Below, in pieces: positions 47,865 through 56,644 of a stretch of DNA of 64,000 nucleotides. How positions within the stretch are numbered: position 1 is the stretch's first letter; each line of letters starts with the position of its first letter. Source of the stretch: a bacterium (GTDB lineage Bacteria; Deinococcota; Deinococci; Deinococcales; Deinococcaceae); the NCBI GenBank assembly GCA_021810505.1, contig JAJZIR010000001.1:248001-312000 (forward strand), in the 5' to 3' direction. A model generated the notes under the pieces. That model made no database searches. It was not told the DNA's origin and was given only the letters and a program-made list of their open reading frames with translations. Both the position numbers and the translations under genes were made by a program.

Positions 47865-50800
47865 ATGCCGGACCACGATCTAGCTCTCGACCTAGAAACC
47901 ACCGCAGCAGACCCGACAAAAGCCGAGATCCTACAGATCGCCGCCGTAACCAGAGCAGGGCAGCAATTTGCACGCTACGTCTCGACCGATAGCGAGATCC
48001 CGGAAGAGGTCTGGGAGCTCACCGGCATCGACCGCGCTACTTATTACCGGGAAGCTGCACCTTTAGCCGACGCTCTGGGCGACTTTTTGGAGGTCGCGGC
48101 CGGCCACCGGCTGGTCGGACACAACATCTACGCCTATGACCTGCCGATCTTGAGGCGGCAAGCCAATCAGGCCGGACTCCGTGCAGCGCTGTGGGAGGAG
48201 TTGCTCTCTGAATCCAACGCTGTCGACACGCTGCGCTGGGCGCAGCTGTGCTTCCCTACCCCACCGGCCGAACTCAACAGCTACCGCTTGATCGACCTCT
48301 ACCGGCTGGCTAGCGGCCAAGAGCTCAGCGGCGCCCATCAGGCGACCCACGACGCCGCAGCTTGCCTAGTGGTCTTGGACTGGCTGCGCAGCCAGCCGGT
48401 TTCGCTCGGTGTCCTAGCCGTTTGGGCCAAGCTGGGGTTGGCTGAGGGCGAAGGGGCAGACCCCGCCGGCGAAGACCAGATCACCCGCCTGCTCAGCACG
48501 CCAGCGCCCATAGACCAGGTAGTCGAGTTTGGGGCGGCGCTCCCCCCACCGGCGGAGTTACCGGAGTCCCTGCTACCCAGCCGGCGCGAAGCGCAGGAAA
48601 AAATGCTGCAGCACGTCACCTCGTGCCTGCAGCGGGGTAAGCGCTTGATCCTGCAGGCCCCGACCGGGACTGGGAAAACCAAGGGCTACCTCTACCCCGC
48701 CCTGCACTGGACTGCGGAGCAGCCACAGGAAAACGGGCGAGTGATCGTCGCGACGCACACCAAAGCGCTGCAAGCCCAGGCCATCGCCGAACTCCAAGAG
48801 TGCGCTAGGCAGGGTTTCATGGTGCAGGCCGTGACGGTCAAGAGCAGCAGGGATCTCATCTGCCCCGCAGCTCTAGGCGATGAGCTGCAGGACTCCGGGC
48901 AGAGCCCAGCGCAAGCCGCCGCCCCGGGCGTCTTGACCCACTTCGTCGCTAGGGGAAAATCCGATCTGGAAAGCCTGCCGCGTTACTGGGACAACCAGGC
49001 GGAGTTCCGCGAGCTGCGCTCGCGGGTGCGCACCAACCCAGCTCGCTGCGAGGCCAGCTGTCCCTACGCTGAGACCTGCGCTTTTCAGACCGACCTGAGC
49101 CAGCGCAAGGAAGCCAGAATCTGGGTTACCAACCAGGCCTGGCTGCTGCGCCACGCTAGGCCCGAAGAAGACGAGCTCGCAGCTTTGGCCCGAGGGGGGC
49201 AGGGCAAGAGGGCGGCCGGAACCTCGGGCAAGATCCACTGGATCATCGACGAGGGGCATAACCTGGAACAGGTAGCCACTGAGGCCTTCTCGTCGGAGAG
49301 CGGTGAAGAGGAGCTGCGCCACCGGCTGCGCCAGCTGCTCGGGCGGGACGGCAAGGGAGGTTTGCTGAAGACCAAGGCGGCCGAGCGGGAATTCGGCCCT
49401 TCCCAGGCCGAAGTGCTCCAGGCCTGCACGCAGGCGCAGGATGCGCTCGAGATCTACGCGAAGAGGCTCAGGGGGCTGGTCACACAATTCGGCGAGAGCA
49501 CACCCGGGCATGGCGCCACGCTCACCCTCGACACGCGTAGCTGCAGGTACAGCGGCTGGACTCCGGTCAGGAGCTCCGAGGAAGCCTGGCTAGAGAGACT
49601 ATTCAAGCTCCGGGAATATCTCAAGCAGGTTGAGAAAAACAGCTGGCTGGGCAGACGGCTTCAGCCGATCGTCGAAGCTTTTCAGAAGCACCAGGAGCTA
49701 GCCCGAGAGCGCAGCGCGGCGGTGAAAGCCCTGCGGGGCCAAGAGGCCGAAAAAGCAGAAGGATACAATTTCTTGCATCAGATCTCCTGGAGCGAGGAGC
49801 GGGGCTTCGTGCAGCTCTGTCAACCGATCGATTTGAGCGACTCGCTGCGGCAGATCTGGGCAGGGCTAGAGAGCCTCACGGTCACCAGCGCCACCCTGGC
49901 AGTGCCCACCGATAAGGACCGGGTCGGGTTCGGTTTCTTCCAGCGCTTGACCGGTCTAGAAAGCGCAGAGTGCCACAAGCTGCCGCCCAGCCTCCCCTAC
50001 GAGCAAGCCCACTTGATCGTCCCGAGCCACCTGCCCGAAGCCCGCAGCAGCTTGATGCGGCGCTTCGACGCGATGGTGCGCACCGAGCTGCGCACCATCT
50101 TGCCCGCCGCTGGGCGCAGTCTGGTGTTGTTCACCAGCAATGAGCGCTTGCGGGAGATGGCCGCTGCCCTAGAGGACCTACCCAACCTGTACCGCCCACT
50201 CACCCGCCGAGAGCGGGATGACGTGGCGCAGCGCATGCAGCGCAGAGGCGAGCCGGGATCGGCCCTGGGGACACGCGGCTACATGGAGGGGGTGGATTTC
50301 CCAGATCTGAAGTTGGTGAGCTTGGAGCGCATCCCCTTCCCGATCCCTAGCCCGCTGCTCAACAAGCGGCAGTTGCTAGCTGCCGCGCAGGGGCTAGATC
50401 CCTGGAGCGACGTCTACCTGCCTAGAGCGGTGTTGTCGTTTGTGCAGGCTTTCGGCCGTCTGATCCGGGATAGCCGCGAGGCCTCTGGTCCCGGCGCCTT
50501 CGTGCTCTGGGACAAGCGGTTGCTGCAGGCGGTCTACCAGAACGCCTTCTTCGAGGCCCTGCCGCGGGGGGTTCAGATCGACAAGCTCCGGGACCGCAAA
50601 GCTTTCTACGACCTCTTGGCGGGTATCTTCGGCGTTCCCAGAGAGGAGCTCCCGAGCGAGCCGCTGGTCACGCAAGCCGATGCCCAGCTGGCCGCAATCG
50701 CAGCCAGCGCGGCGGCGCCGCTCGAAAAAGCTGAGAGGGTTGCCGCGGAATTCTGGGGAGTTAACTTGGGGGATAGCAGCGAGCGGAGCGAGGTGCAGCG

Positions 50801-52928
50801 AGGAGCCATCGCCCAGGCGATCGCCGGACGCGACCTGCTGGTCTTTCTGCCGACCGGTTTCGGAAAGAGCTTGATCTACCAAGTCCCCGCGCTGCTGTCC
50901 AACGGGCTTACCTTGGTCATCTCCCCGCTGATCGCCTTAATGCACAACCAGGTCCAGGACCTGGTCAGCCGCAACCTTCCAGCGGCCTACATCGACTCCC
51001 AGATGCAGGCCGCCGAGAGGCGCGCAGTCTTAGATCAGGTCCAATCGGGCGCACTGCGGCTTCTCTATGTGAGCCCGGAGCGGTTAAACCGCGACCAGCA
51101 GCTGCGCCAGACGCTAGCCGATCTGCCAGCTGGCACCATCGAGCGCGTGGTCTTCGATGAGGCGCACTGCTTGGATCAGTGGGGCTTCAGCTTCCGGCCC
51201 GACTATCTCAAAGCGGCCAAGACAGTGCAAGAGCAGTTCCCTAGCTGCCCCAGGCTGGCCTGCACCGCGACCGCCAGCGGGCAGGTCAAAAAGCAGCTCA
51301 CCGAGCATCTCGGCATGCGGAATCCGGAGACGATCACCAGCAGCCATGACCGCAGCAACCTGCGTTACGACGTCCGCGAAGGCGACGATACCTCCAAGTT
51401 CGGTGTAGTCACCCAGGTGCTCGATTACATCGAGCAAAAGCATTCCGGAGACGCCGCTATCATCTACGCTGGTACCAGAAAGAAAACCGAGCACCTGGCC
51501 TGGGCGCTCAGCGAGCTCGGTTACCGCGCTGACGCCTACCACGCCGGCCTATCCGCCCTCATCCGCAGCCAAGTAGAGGAGCGCTTTCAAAGCGGAGAAA
51601 CCAAGGTGGTAGTCGCTACAACAGCCTTCGGAATGGGCATCGACAAGGCTAATGTCCGCGCGGTGATCCACTACCAGCCACCAGCCAGCTGCCAAGCCTA
51701 CCTCCAAGAATCGGGCCGGGCCGGGCGCGACGGCAAGGATGCCTACGCCGTTCTCCTTTACCACAAGCGAGACTTCAGCCTGGAAGAGCGCAAGCTGGAA
51801 AAGAGCGATCTGGAAAAAGACCAGAGGATCGCCGAAGCTACCCTGCGGCTGCTCGATCGGAGGCCCGGAGCCTGGATTGGCTACTGGAAAGAGCTGTTCT
51901 TGGCGGTAAAAGACGAGCTGGAGGATGACGAAGGCGCCCTAGAGGACGACGAAGGTGCTGAGAGTCCAGGCGATACGCTAGAGGACTTACAGCGCGTCGT
52001 CGGAACACTCGACCACAACGACGTCTTGGCGTTGCGCTATCGCCTAGGAAAGGCCAAGCTGCTGCTCGGACCCTCCACTGGGAGCCAAAAACTTTTCTCG
52101 TACTTGCAGGAGAGCAGTCCGGCCTTCCACCAAATCAGCAGCAGATCGCAGGGAAACAGCGGCGAGCTCGGCCAGCCCTACTACTTGGACTATGCCAGCA
52201 AGGCTTTTGTAGAAGGGCCTTACTCCAAAGACGCCGAGGAGCTCAACAGAAAGCTGCGCTCTATGCAAGAAGAGCAGGTCGCACAGCTCTATCACTACCA
52301 AGAGAGCGCCATCTCGCTAGAGAAGGTGGGTAAGGGATCCAACCTAAAGAGCTGGAGGAGCTTGCAAGAAAAGATCGCGGAACAAAGCCGCTGCGCGCTC
52401 GATAGGATGCGAGACTACGCCAAAACACCGCACTGCAAGCGCCGCGAACTGCTCAGCGCGATCGACGAGCACTGCAGCGGCTGCAGCAGCTGCAGCAGCT
52501 GCGATGGCAGCGCGCCCTGGGAGCTAGGCAAGCCGAGAAACCCTGAGGAGATCCGCAACGCCTTGCGCCCCCTGCGGACCATTCTGCGCTTTCTGGAAAA
52601 GGAGCAAGAAACCTGGGAAGCACAATCTCGAAGCCACCCGTACGGCGGTCTAGGTACCAGCAGGATCGAGCAAGCCCTGCGCGGGGATACTGCCCCTAGG
52701 GGCAAGGCGGACGGCGAGAGCCAAAGCAAGAAATCTCGGGCGGAATGGCGCAACCCGCTCTTCGGATACCTCAGCTTCATCTCCGAGGATTGGATCCGTC
52801 AGGATCTAGAGGAGGCAGGAAGGCGCGGCCTCCTAGAAGTCGGTTCCTATAATGGCAGGCCAACCTATAAGTTATCCAAAAAAGGCCGCGCTTTTCTGCA
52901 CCCGGAGTTGGCTGGGAGGCCGTCGTGA
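47865..52928 (+). CDS. DEDDh exonuclease-DinG helicase-RecQ helicase triple fusion
   Basis: 1687 aa. (1) Residues 1-175: DnaQ-like 3'-5' exonuclease with D9, E11 (LDLET), D92 (HNIYAYD), H158 and D163. (2) About 235-900: XPD/DinG-type SF2 helicase with Walker A QAPTGTGKTK (264-273), an iron-sulfur cysteine set (C333, C395, C399, C405) and DEGH (462-465). (3) About 955-1687: RecQ with LPTGFGKSLIY (about 995), FDEAHCLDQWGFSFRPDY, TTAFGMGIDKANVRAVIHY, QESGRAGRDG and a cysteine cluster at about 1535-1545. The ATG follows GAGGAGG. Exonuclease-DinG fusions are known; adding RecQ gives three enzymes in one chain. It overlaps the next gene by 4 nt. Confidence 0.9.
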   Translation: MPDHDLALDLETTAADPTKAEILQIAAVTRAGQQFARYVSTDSEIPEEVWELTGIDRATYYREAAPLADALGDFLEVAAGHRLVGHNIYAYDLPILRRQANQAGLRAALWEELLSESNAVDTLRWAQLCFPTPPAELNSYRLIDLYRLASGQELSGAHQATHDAAACLVVLDWLRSQPVSLGVLAVWAKLGLAEGEGADPAGEDQITRLLSTPAPIDQVVEFGAALPPPAELPESLLPSRREAQEKMLQHVTSCLQRGKRLILQAPTGTGKTKGYLYPALHWTAEQPQENGRVIVATHTKALQAQAIAELQECARQGFMVQAVTVKSSRDLICPAALGDELQDSGQSPAQAAAPGVLTHFVARGKSDLESLPRYWDNQAEFRELRSRVRTNPARCEASCPYAETCAFQTDLSQRKEARIWVTNQAWLLRHARPEEDELAALARGGQGKRAAGTSGKIHWIIDEGHNLEQVATEAFSSESGEEELRHRLRQLLGRDGKGGLLKTKAAEREFGPSQAEVLQACTQAQDALEIYAKRLRGLVTQFGESTPGHGATLTLDTRSCRYSGWTPVRSSEEAWLERLFKLREYLKQVEKNSWLGRRLQPIVEAFQKHQELARERSAAVKALRGQEAEKAEGYNFLHQISWSEERGFVQLCQPIDLSDSLRQIWAGLESLTVTSATLAVPTDKDRVGFGFFQRLTGLESAECHKLPPSLPYEQAHLIVPSHLPEARSSLMRRFDAMVRTELRTILPAAGRSLVLFTSNERLREMAAALEDLPNLYRPLTRRERDDVAQRMQRRGEPGSALGTRGYMEGVDFPDLKLVSLERIPFPIPSPLLNKRQLLAAAQGLDPWSDVYLPRAVLSFVQAFGRLIRDSREASGPGAFVLWDKRLLQAVYQNAFFEALPRGVQIDKLRDRKAFYDLLAGIFGVPREELPSEPLVTQADAQLAAIAASAAAPLEKAERVAAEFWGVNLGDSSERSEVQRGAIAQAIAGRDLLVFLPTGFGKSLIYQVPALLSNGLTLVISPLIALMHNQVQDLVSRNLPAAYIDSQMQAAERRAVLDQVQSGALRLLYVSPERLNRDQQLRQTLADLPAGTIERVVFDEAHCLDQWGFSFRPDYLKAAKTVQEQFPSCPRLACTATASGQVKKQLTEHLGMRNPETITSSHDRSNLRYDVREGDDTSKFGVVTQVLDYIEQKHSGDAAIIYAGTRKKTEHLAWALSELGYRADAYHAGLSALIRSQVEERFQSGETKVVVATTAFGMGIDKANVRAVIHYQPPASCQAYLQESGRAGRDGKDAYAVLLYHKRDFSLEERKLEKSDLEKDQRIAEATLRLLDRRPGAWIGYWKELFLAVKDELEDDEGALEDDEGAESPGDTLEDLQRVVGTLDHNDVLALRYRLGKAKLLLGPSTGSQKLFSYLQESSPAFHQISSRSQGNSGELGQPYYLDYASKAFVEGPYSKDAEELNRKLRSMQEEQVAQLYHYQESAISLEKVGKGSNLKSWRSLQEKIAEQSRCALDRMRDYAKTPHCKRRELLSAIDEHCSGCSSCSSCDGSAPWELGKPRNPEEIRNALRPLRTILRFLEKEQETWEAQSRSHPYGGLGTSRIEQALRGDTAPRGKADGESQSKKSRAEWRNPLFGYLSFISEDWIRQDLEEAGRRGLLEVGSYNGRPTYKLSKKGRAFLHPELAGRPS

Positions 52929-54184
52929 ACCCTCCGGAGCAGGCCGGAGACAGCGGCACCCAAGCGGGCGAAGCAGGCGAGCTCAGCGAGCAGATACTGG
53001 AGACGGCCAAGCGCCTGCGGAACAACCCGCAGCTGGCCAGAGAGCTCTGTCAGAAGGTCGATCCGAAGCGCTTAGCGGAACTCTGCCGACAGGCGTTTCT
53101 CCCCTCACAGAGCGATCGGCGAGCCCGCGATTTCCAAAGGCTCCGGGCCGAGAAAGCGCTGCACCTTCCACCCAACCACTTGCACAAAGTCACTGGACAG
53201 CAAGTGCTGAAAAACTTGGAAGAGTTATGCCAGCGGGAGGAATCCGCCTCCCTGATGGCGAGCCTGTTGGCAGAGCTAGGGCCAGAAACTGCAGCCCACT
53301 TCAGGGCCGAGCTCGCGGCTGGCGAAGTCGCGCGCGAAGCGAGCGCCGAGCCGGCAGCCACTCGGGAGACCGGGCAGGCAGGATCCGAGCAAGAAGCCGC
53401 AGCAGAAGTCGAGTTCGGCAAAAAGCAGCGCAGAGACCTCGAAAGGTTGCGCCGCCAGCGCCAAGAAGATGCCAGAACTATCGAAAAGTTACAGCGGAAA
53501 AACGATGAGTTAAAACGCCAATTTGACAGGCTGGCGAGAACCTGGCAGAAGAAATTGGCCGAGAGCCAGAACGGAAAAACTCTTCTGAAGGGTCGGTCGG
53601 AAGAACAGGAACAAACTATCCGTGACCTTAAGGACCGGCTCTCTAGGCTTGAGGCGCAACTCTCTACCGCAAGGAGCGATAAGGAGAGGCATGAGCTGAG
53701 AAGCAAAGAGCTGCAAAAACAAAATGCCGGCTTGGAGGCCGAAGCGCAAAAGCTCAGGGAAAACCTAGAACAAGTTCGCTCCAGACTCGAGCGCGCGAGG
53801 GAGGAGCAAGCCAAGCTGACAACCCAGCTGAAGCAGCGGGAGCGCTTAGCGGATTTTCCAAAGGCTCTGGCGACGGATACCGAAAAGGTCTTGCAGGTCG
53901 ACTACGCTCTCTTGGGCCAAAGCCCAGACAAGCGCCTCGAAAACCTGCTGGAGCTGTACGATGCCGTAGTCCACAGGCGGAATCACCCCTCGCTCGAGAG
54001 AACTAACTGGGAGCTGTGCCGGGAACAACTCCAAGGTCTGTTGGTTTTGCAGATCGAGACGCTCCTCGCCGACCTGCGCCAACTCCCGATCCAGCAGTGG
54101 CTGCGCAGCCTGCAATTCTTGCTCGAGGGTGCCGGTGCACCCAGGCAACCCGAGCTCATTCCAAAAAACCGGGGGAGGCCATGA
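52925..54184 (+). CDS. Coiled-coil protein of the DISARM-like locus, 419 aa
   Basis: The start codon GTG 52925 overlaps the stop of the triple fusion. The N-terminal 125 residues look globular (QILETAKRLRNNPQLARELCQKV ... LLAELGPETAAHF). Residues about 155-310 are a long, charged coiled coil (repeated EKLQRKNDELKRQ-, LRSKELQKQNAGLEAEAQKL-type heptads) resembling SMC or myosin rods. The last 100 residues (VDYALLGQSPDKRLENLLELYDAV ... LQIETLLADL) are helical. No enzyme motif is seen. It probably acts as a scaffold or sensor linking the helicases with the downstream proteins. Confidence 0.8.
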   Translation: MNPPEQAGDSGTQAGEAGELSEQILETAKRLRNNPQLARELCQKVDPKRLAELCRQAFLPSQSDRRARDFQRLRAEKALHLPPNHLHKVTGQQVLKNLEELCQREESASLMASLLAELGPETAAHFRAELAAGEVAREASAEPAATRETGQAGSEQEAAAEVEFGKKQRRDLERLRRQRQEDARTIEKLQRKNDELKRQFDRLARTWQKKLAESQNGKTLLKGRSEEQEQTIRDLKDRLSRLEAQLSTARSDKERHELRSKELQKQNAGLEAEAQKLRENLEQVRSRLERAREEQAKLTTQLKQRERLADFPKALATDTEKVLQVDYALLGQSPDKRLENLLELYDAVVHRRNHPSLERTNWELCREQLQGLLVLQIETLLADLRQLPIQQWLRSLQFLLEGAGAPRQPELIPKNRGRP

Positions 54185-54297
54185 CCAACAACCACCCTGA
54201 GACCAGACTTTCATCCGAAGAGCGAGCAGCGCGGGCGACCCCCAAGGCATCCCGGGTGGGAACCAGCCTGTACCGCACAGCTGACAGGCGGCTCTGA
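54181..54297 (+). CDS. 38-aa small protein in the DISARM-like operon
   Basis: Starts MTNNHPETRLSSEERAARAT. Its ATG overlaps the stop of the coiled-coil gene (ATGA) and its own TGA overlaps the next ATG (TGATG). It thus fills the gap exactly and keeps ribosomes coupled. It is basic and Arg-rich (ASRVGTSLYRTADRRL). Whether the peptide itself works or the frame only serves coupling is open. Confidence 0.5.
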   Translation: MTNNHPETRLSSEERAARATPKASRVGTSLYRTADRRL

Positions 54298-54722
54298 TGG
54301 ACCCATCTGAGGAAAAAATCCTAAGGGCTAATCGGCAGATCGAGGAGCTCGATGAGCAAGTCCGCCGCCTCACCGCCGAAAAACAAAGTCTAGAAAAAGA
54401 GCTCAGGCAGGAGCGCGAGAGACGGATTTCCCAAGCGAGCGCACAGATCCCGCGCAGGACCGCAAACGATCCTGATCTCAAGCTCTTCCGTGAGCAGCTC
54501 GAGCTGCTGCAGGGCCAGGAGGCGGAGGTTGCCGAAGCCTTCCGCCGAGGGGTCTGGGGGGAGCTCTCCGAAAGGCTACAGCAGGAGCTAAGCCAAAGGT
54601 TTTTGACCATAAGACAGGGGGTGGTTAGCCAAAAGATGTTCAATGATATGAGCGAGCTCATCCTCGAGCAATGGCTGTTGCTGCGCCGGCTCCAGTTATG
54701 TATTTCAGAGGAAAAGCGATGA
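54297..54722 (+). CDS. Second coiled-coil protein of the locus, 141 aa
   Basis: Residues 5-50 form a heptad-rich coiled coil (ILRANRQIEELDEQVRRLTAEKQSLEKELRQERERR); the rest is predicted helical (FREQLELLQGQEAEVAEAFRRGVWGELSERLQQEL). Start and stop overlap the neighbouring genes by 1 and 4 nt. No known family. Its coiled coil could pair with that of the 419-aa protein. Confidence 0.75.
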   Translation: MDPSEEKILRANRQIEELDEQVRRLTAEKQSLEKELRQERERRISQASAQIPRRTANDPDLKLFREQLELLQGQEAEVAEAFRRGVWGELSERLQQELSQRFLTIRQGVVSQKMFNDMSELILEQWLLLRRLQLCISEEKR

Positions 54723-56467
54723 CGCCCGAGATCAGAGACTTGAAGGGGCTCATCCTGGGAGAGATCGCCCACAGAGGGCCAGTCCTAGCTTCTATCGACG
54801 AGGAGGGTTATCAGTGGCTGCGGCGGCAGATGCGCTCGATCTGGGAGAAGCCAGGCCACGTCGATCGAGACAAGAAGTGGCTAGTCCTCGCATTTCTGCG
54901 CGGCTATACCTTCCATCGGGAAGTCTCAGAGGATGAAAACAAGTTCTGGAGCAATTTTCACAAAGAACTCGGCATCCATCGGGGGGAGCTACCCACTGCC
55001 AAGCAGTACGACCTGCTCGAAAGCGCCCTGCGCTCCTACGAAGGGATTGAGCTGCAGGTACGAGGAGGGAAAGCCCGCCGGCGCCGCGAGTTCGTCAAAA
55101 CAATCGACAGCGTGTGGGGGATCGGGAAGTTTTCGGTCGGGGAGGTCTTGGATCTGTTCCTCGACTATTACAAGAGATTTTCCTCAGAGCGCCCTACTGC
55201 AGTTCCATCCGAGGAGGTGTTCAAGCGGCTACGCCCCAACGAAGGCGCGCAATTTTGGCGACAAGCTGCAGCTTACGGACCGATCCTGGCAGCCCTAGCG
55301 TCACTGATTCCGAGCTTGCTCAAGGCACCCTTGAACTTGGATCTCAACGACCCCGCGAAAGTCGACAGCTGGCTACAGCAGCAGGGTCTAGAGGTGGGCA
55401 CGCCAAATCCCATCCACTTCCTAGCCAACAAGGGACCTAGCTCGCTAGCCAAGCTCTTACGCCTACTCGGGCGCCCTGAACCGCTCAACCCACACCAAAC
55501 CATCGCTCGCCGAAGAAGTGGCGTCGCTCCTGCCACCAGGTCAGCAGGCGGCTTTTCCGGGCAACTGCGGGTCCCAGACGCTACCAGCGACGACCAAGTT
55601 GAACCGATCCTAGTCACCGTGGTCGATAGCTGTAACATCGAAAAAGAAGAGCTCACGTTTCAGCGGCACAACGATCTAGATCCGATCGTGCTGGGAAGGG
55701 CAGAAATCCTGGATTTCTTCTTAGGGGACGAGGAGCCCCAAGCCATCCGCTGGATCCCAGAGCGGTCCCCTACCCACCAGCGCCTCGAGTTTTTTGAAGA
55801 CAAGTGGGTCGAGCTATCGATTGAAGCTAAAGAGCTGACGTGGGGGCATCTAGTCGACGCAGCGAAGGGCAAAGCCTTAGGTATCCTGGAGCTGCCCGCG
55901 AGCAGCGATCCATACCTAGAGGGCAATTTTCCGTTCCCAAAATACCAGCTTAGAGCCAGCCTACAATCCCACCAGGACGATAAGGTCTCAGTTCTACCCG
56001 GTCCGGGTGGGCTCGGCGATCTCCTCAGGCAGATAGAGAAAAAGGCAGAAGCGTACGACGAGCTCCTCATAGAACTGAGCCCTCAGGAAGCAAGCAGGCC
56101 CGCTAGAGCCAGTCATCCGTGGTTTATTTTGCTGCACATTCCAGTACGGCAAAAACCACAGTTCTCGGCAGAGCTGCAGGGTACAGATCTAGTCTTACGG
56201 CTACCGACTTACGATAATTTCTCGGTTCAGCTGGAGCTGAGAGCACCCGAGAAGGTATCTGAATTTAAAGAACTGCAGGCCAAGCGCCAAGCCGAGCTGC
56301 GGCACCCCCTCAGCACCTATCAGTTATTGCTGGGCGGTCAGGTCAGGTTAGTTTTGAACTGGCAAGGAGAGCAGGTAGGCGACCCAATCGAACTCAAAAT
56401 CCCGAAAATTTCTTGGACCTCCCTGCTAGAACAGGGGGTTGGACTTGGAGATCTGTCTGGGATCTAG
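54719..56467 (+). CDS. Unknown 582-aa protein, last gene of the DISARM-like rightward arm
   Basis: ATG 54719 overlaps the preceding stop (ATGA). The N-terminal 250 residues are helical (DEEGYQWLRRQMRSIWEKPGHVDRDKKWLVLAFLRGYTFHREVSEDENKFWSNFHKELGI), somewhat like DNA-binding or recombinase N-domains. The C-terminal 290 residues are beta-rich (LVTVVDSCNIEKEELTFQRH, WVELSIEAKELTWGHLVDAAKG, DELLIELSPQEASRP, VRLVLNWQGEQVGDPIELKI). I see no nuclease, methylase or NTPase motif and no HKD phospholipase-D motif. The function cannot be named. Confidence 0.75.
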   Translation: MTPEIRDLKGLILGEIAHRGPVLASIDEEGYQWLRRQMRSIWEKPGHVDRDKKWLVLAFLRGYTFHREVSEDENKFWSNFHKELGIHRGELPTAKQYDLLESALRSYEGIELQVRGGKARRRREFVKTIDSVWGIGKFSVGEVLDLFLDYYKRFSSERPTAVPSEEVFKRLRPNEGAQFWRQAAAYGPILAALASLIPSLLKAPLNLDLNDPAKVDSWLQQQGLEVGTPNPIHFLANKGPSSLAKLLRLLGRPEPLNPHQTIARRRSGVAPATRSAGGFSGQLRVPDATSDDQVEPILVTVVDSCNIEKEELTFQRHNDLDPIVLGRAEILDFFLGDEEPQAIRWIPERSPTHQRLEFFEDKWVELSIEAKELTWGHLVDAAKGKALGILELPASSDPYLEGNFPFPKYQLRASLQSHQDDKVSVLPGPGGLGDLLRQIEKKAEAYDELLIELSPQEASRPARASHPWFILLHIPVRQKPQFSAELQGTDLVLRLPTYDNFSVQLELRAPEKVSEFKELQAKRQAELRHPLSTYQLLLGGQVRLVLNWQGEQVGDPIELKIPKISWTSLLEQGVGLGDLSGI

Positions 56468-56485
56468 GGGGTATCACAACCCCCT
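56466..56485 (+). terminator. Hairpin at the end of the DISARM-like operon
   Basis: AGGGGGT (56466-56472) and ACCCCCT (56479-56485) with a 6-nt loop; it overlaps the stop codon of the 582-aa gene. No U-run follows, so it may slow RNA polymerase or protect the 3' end rather than end transcription alone. Confidence 0.4.
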
Positions 56486-56586
56486 GACCCGAAAAGGCCG
56501 CGAAAGCCTTCAAGGCAAAAGGGCTATTTGCATTCTGAGGTTGACAGCCTGAAACTGATGACCAGTCCGTTTTGTGCAGAATCTGG

Positions 56587-56614
56587 TTGACTGCCTCCGT
56601 GATTCTGGTATTCT
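56587..56614 (+). promoter_or_regulatory. Promoter of the type I restriction-modification operon
   Basis: TTGACT (56587-56592), 16 nt, TATTCT (56609-56614), about 30 nt before the hsdM start. Another TTGACA lies at 56541-56546. Confidence 0.5.
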
Positions 56615-56644
56615 GTTTCGTGCATACTAGGGTTGGAGCGCGAA

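Noticed and set aside
54719-56467. Phospholipase-D (DrmC-like) identity for the 582-aa protein
   Set aside because: No HxKx4D motif is present in the translation.
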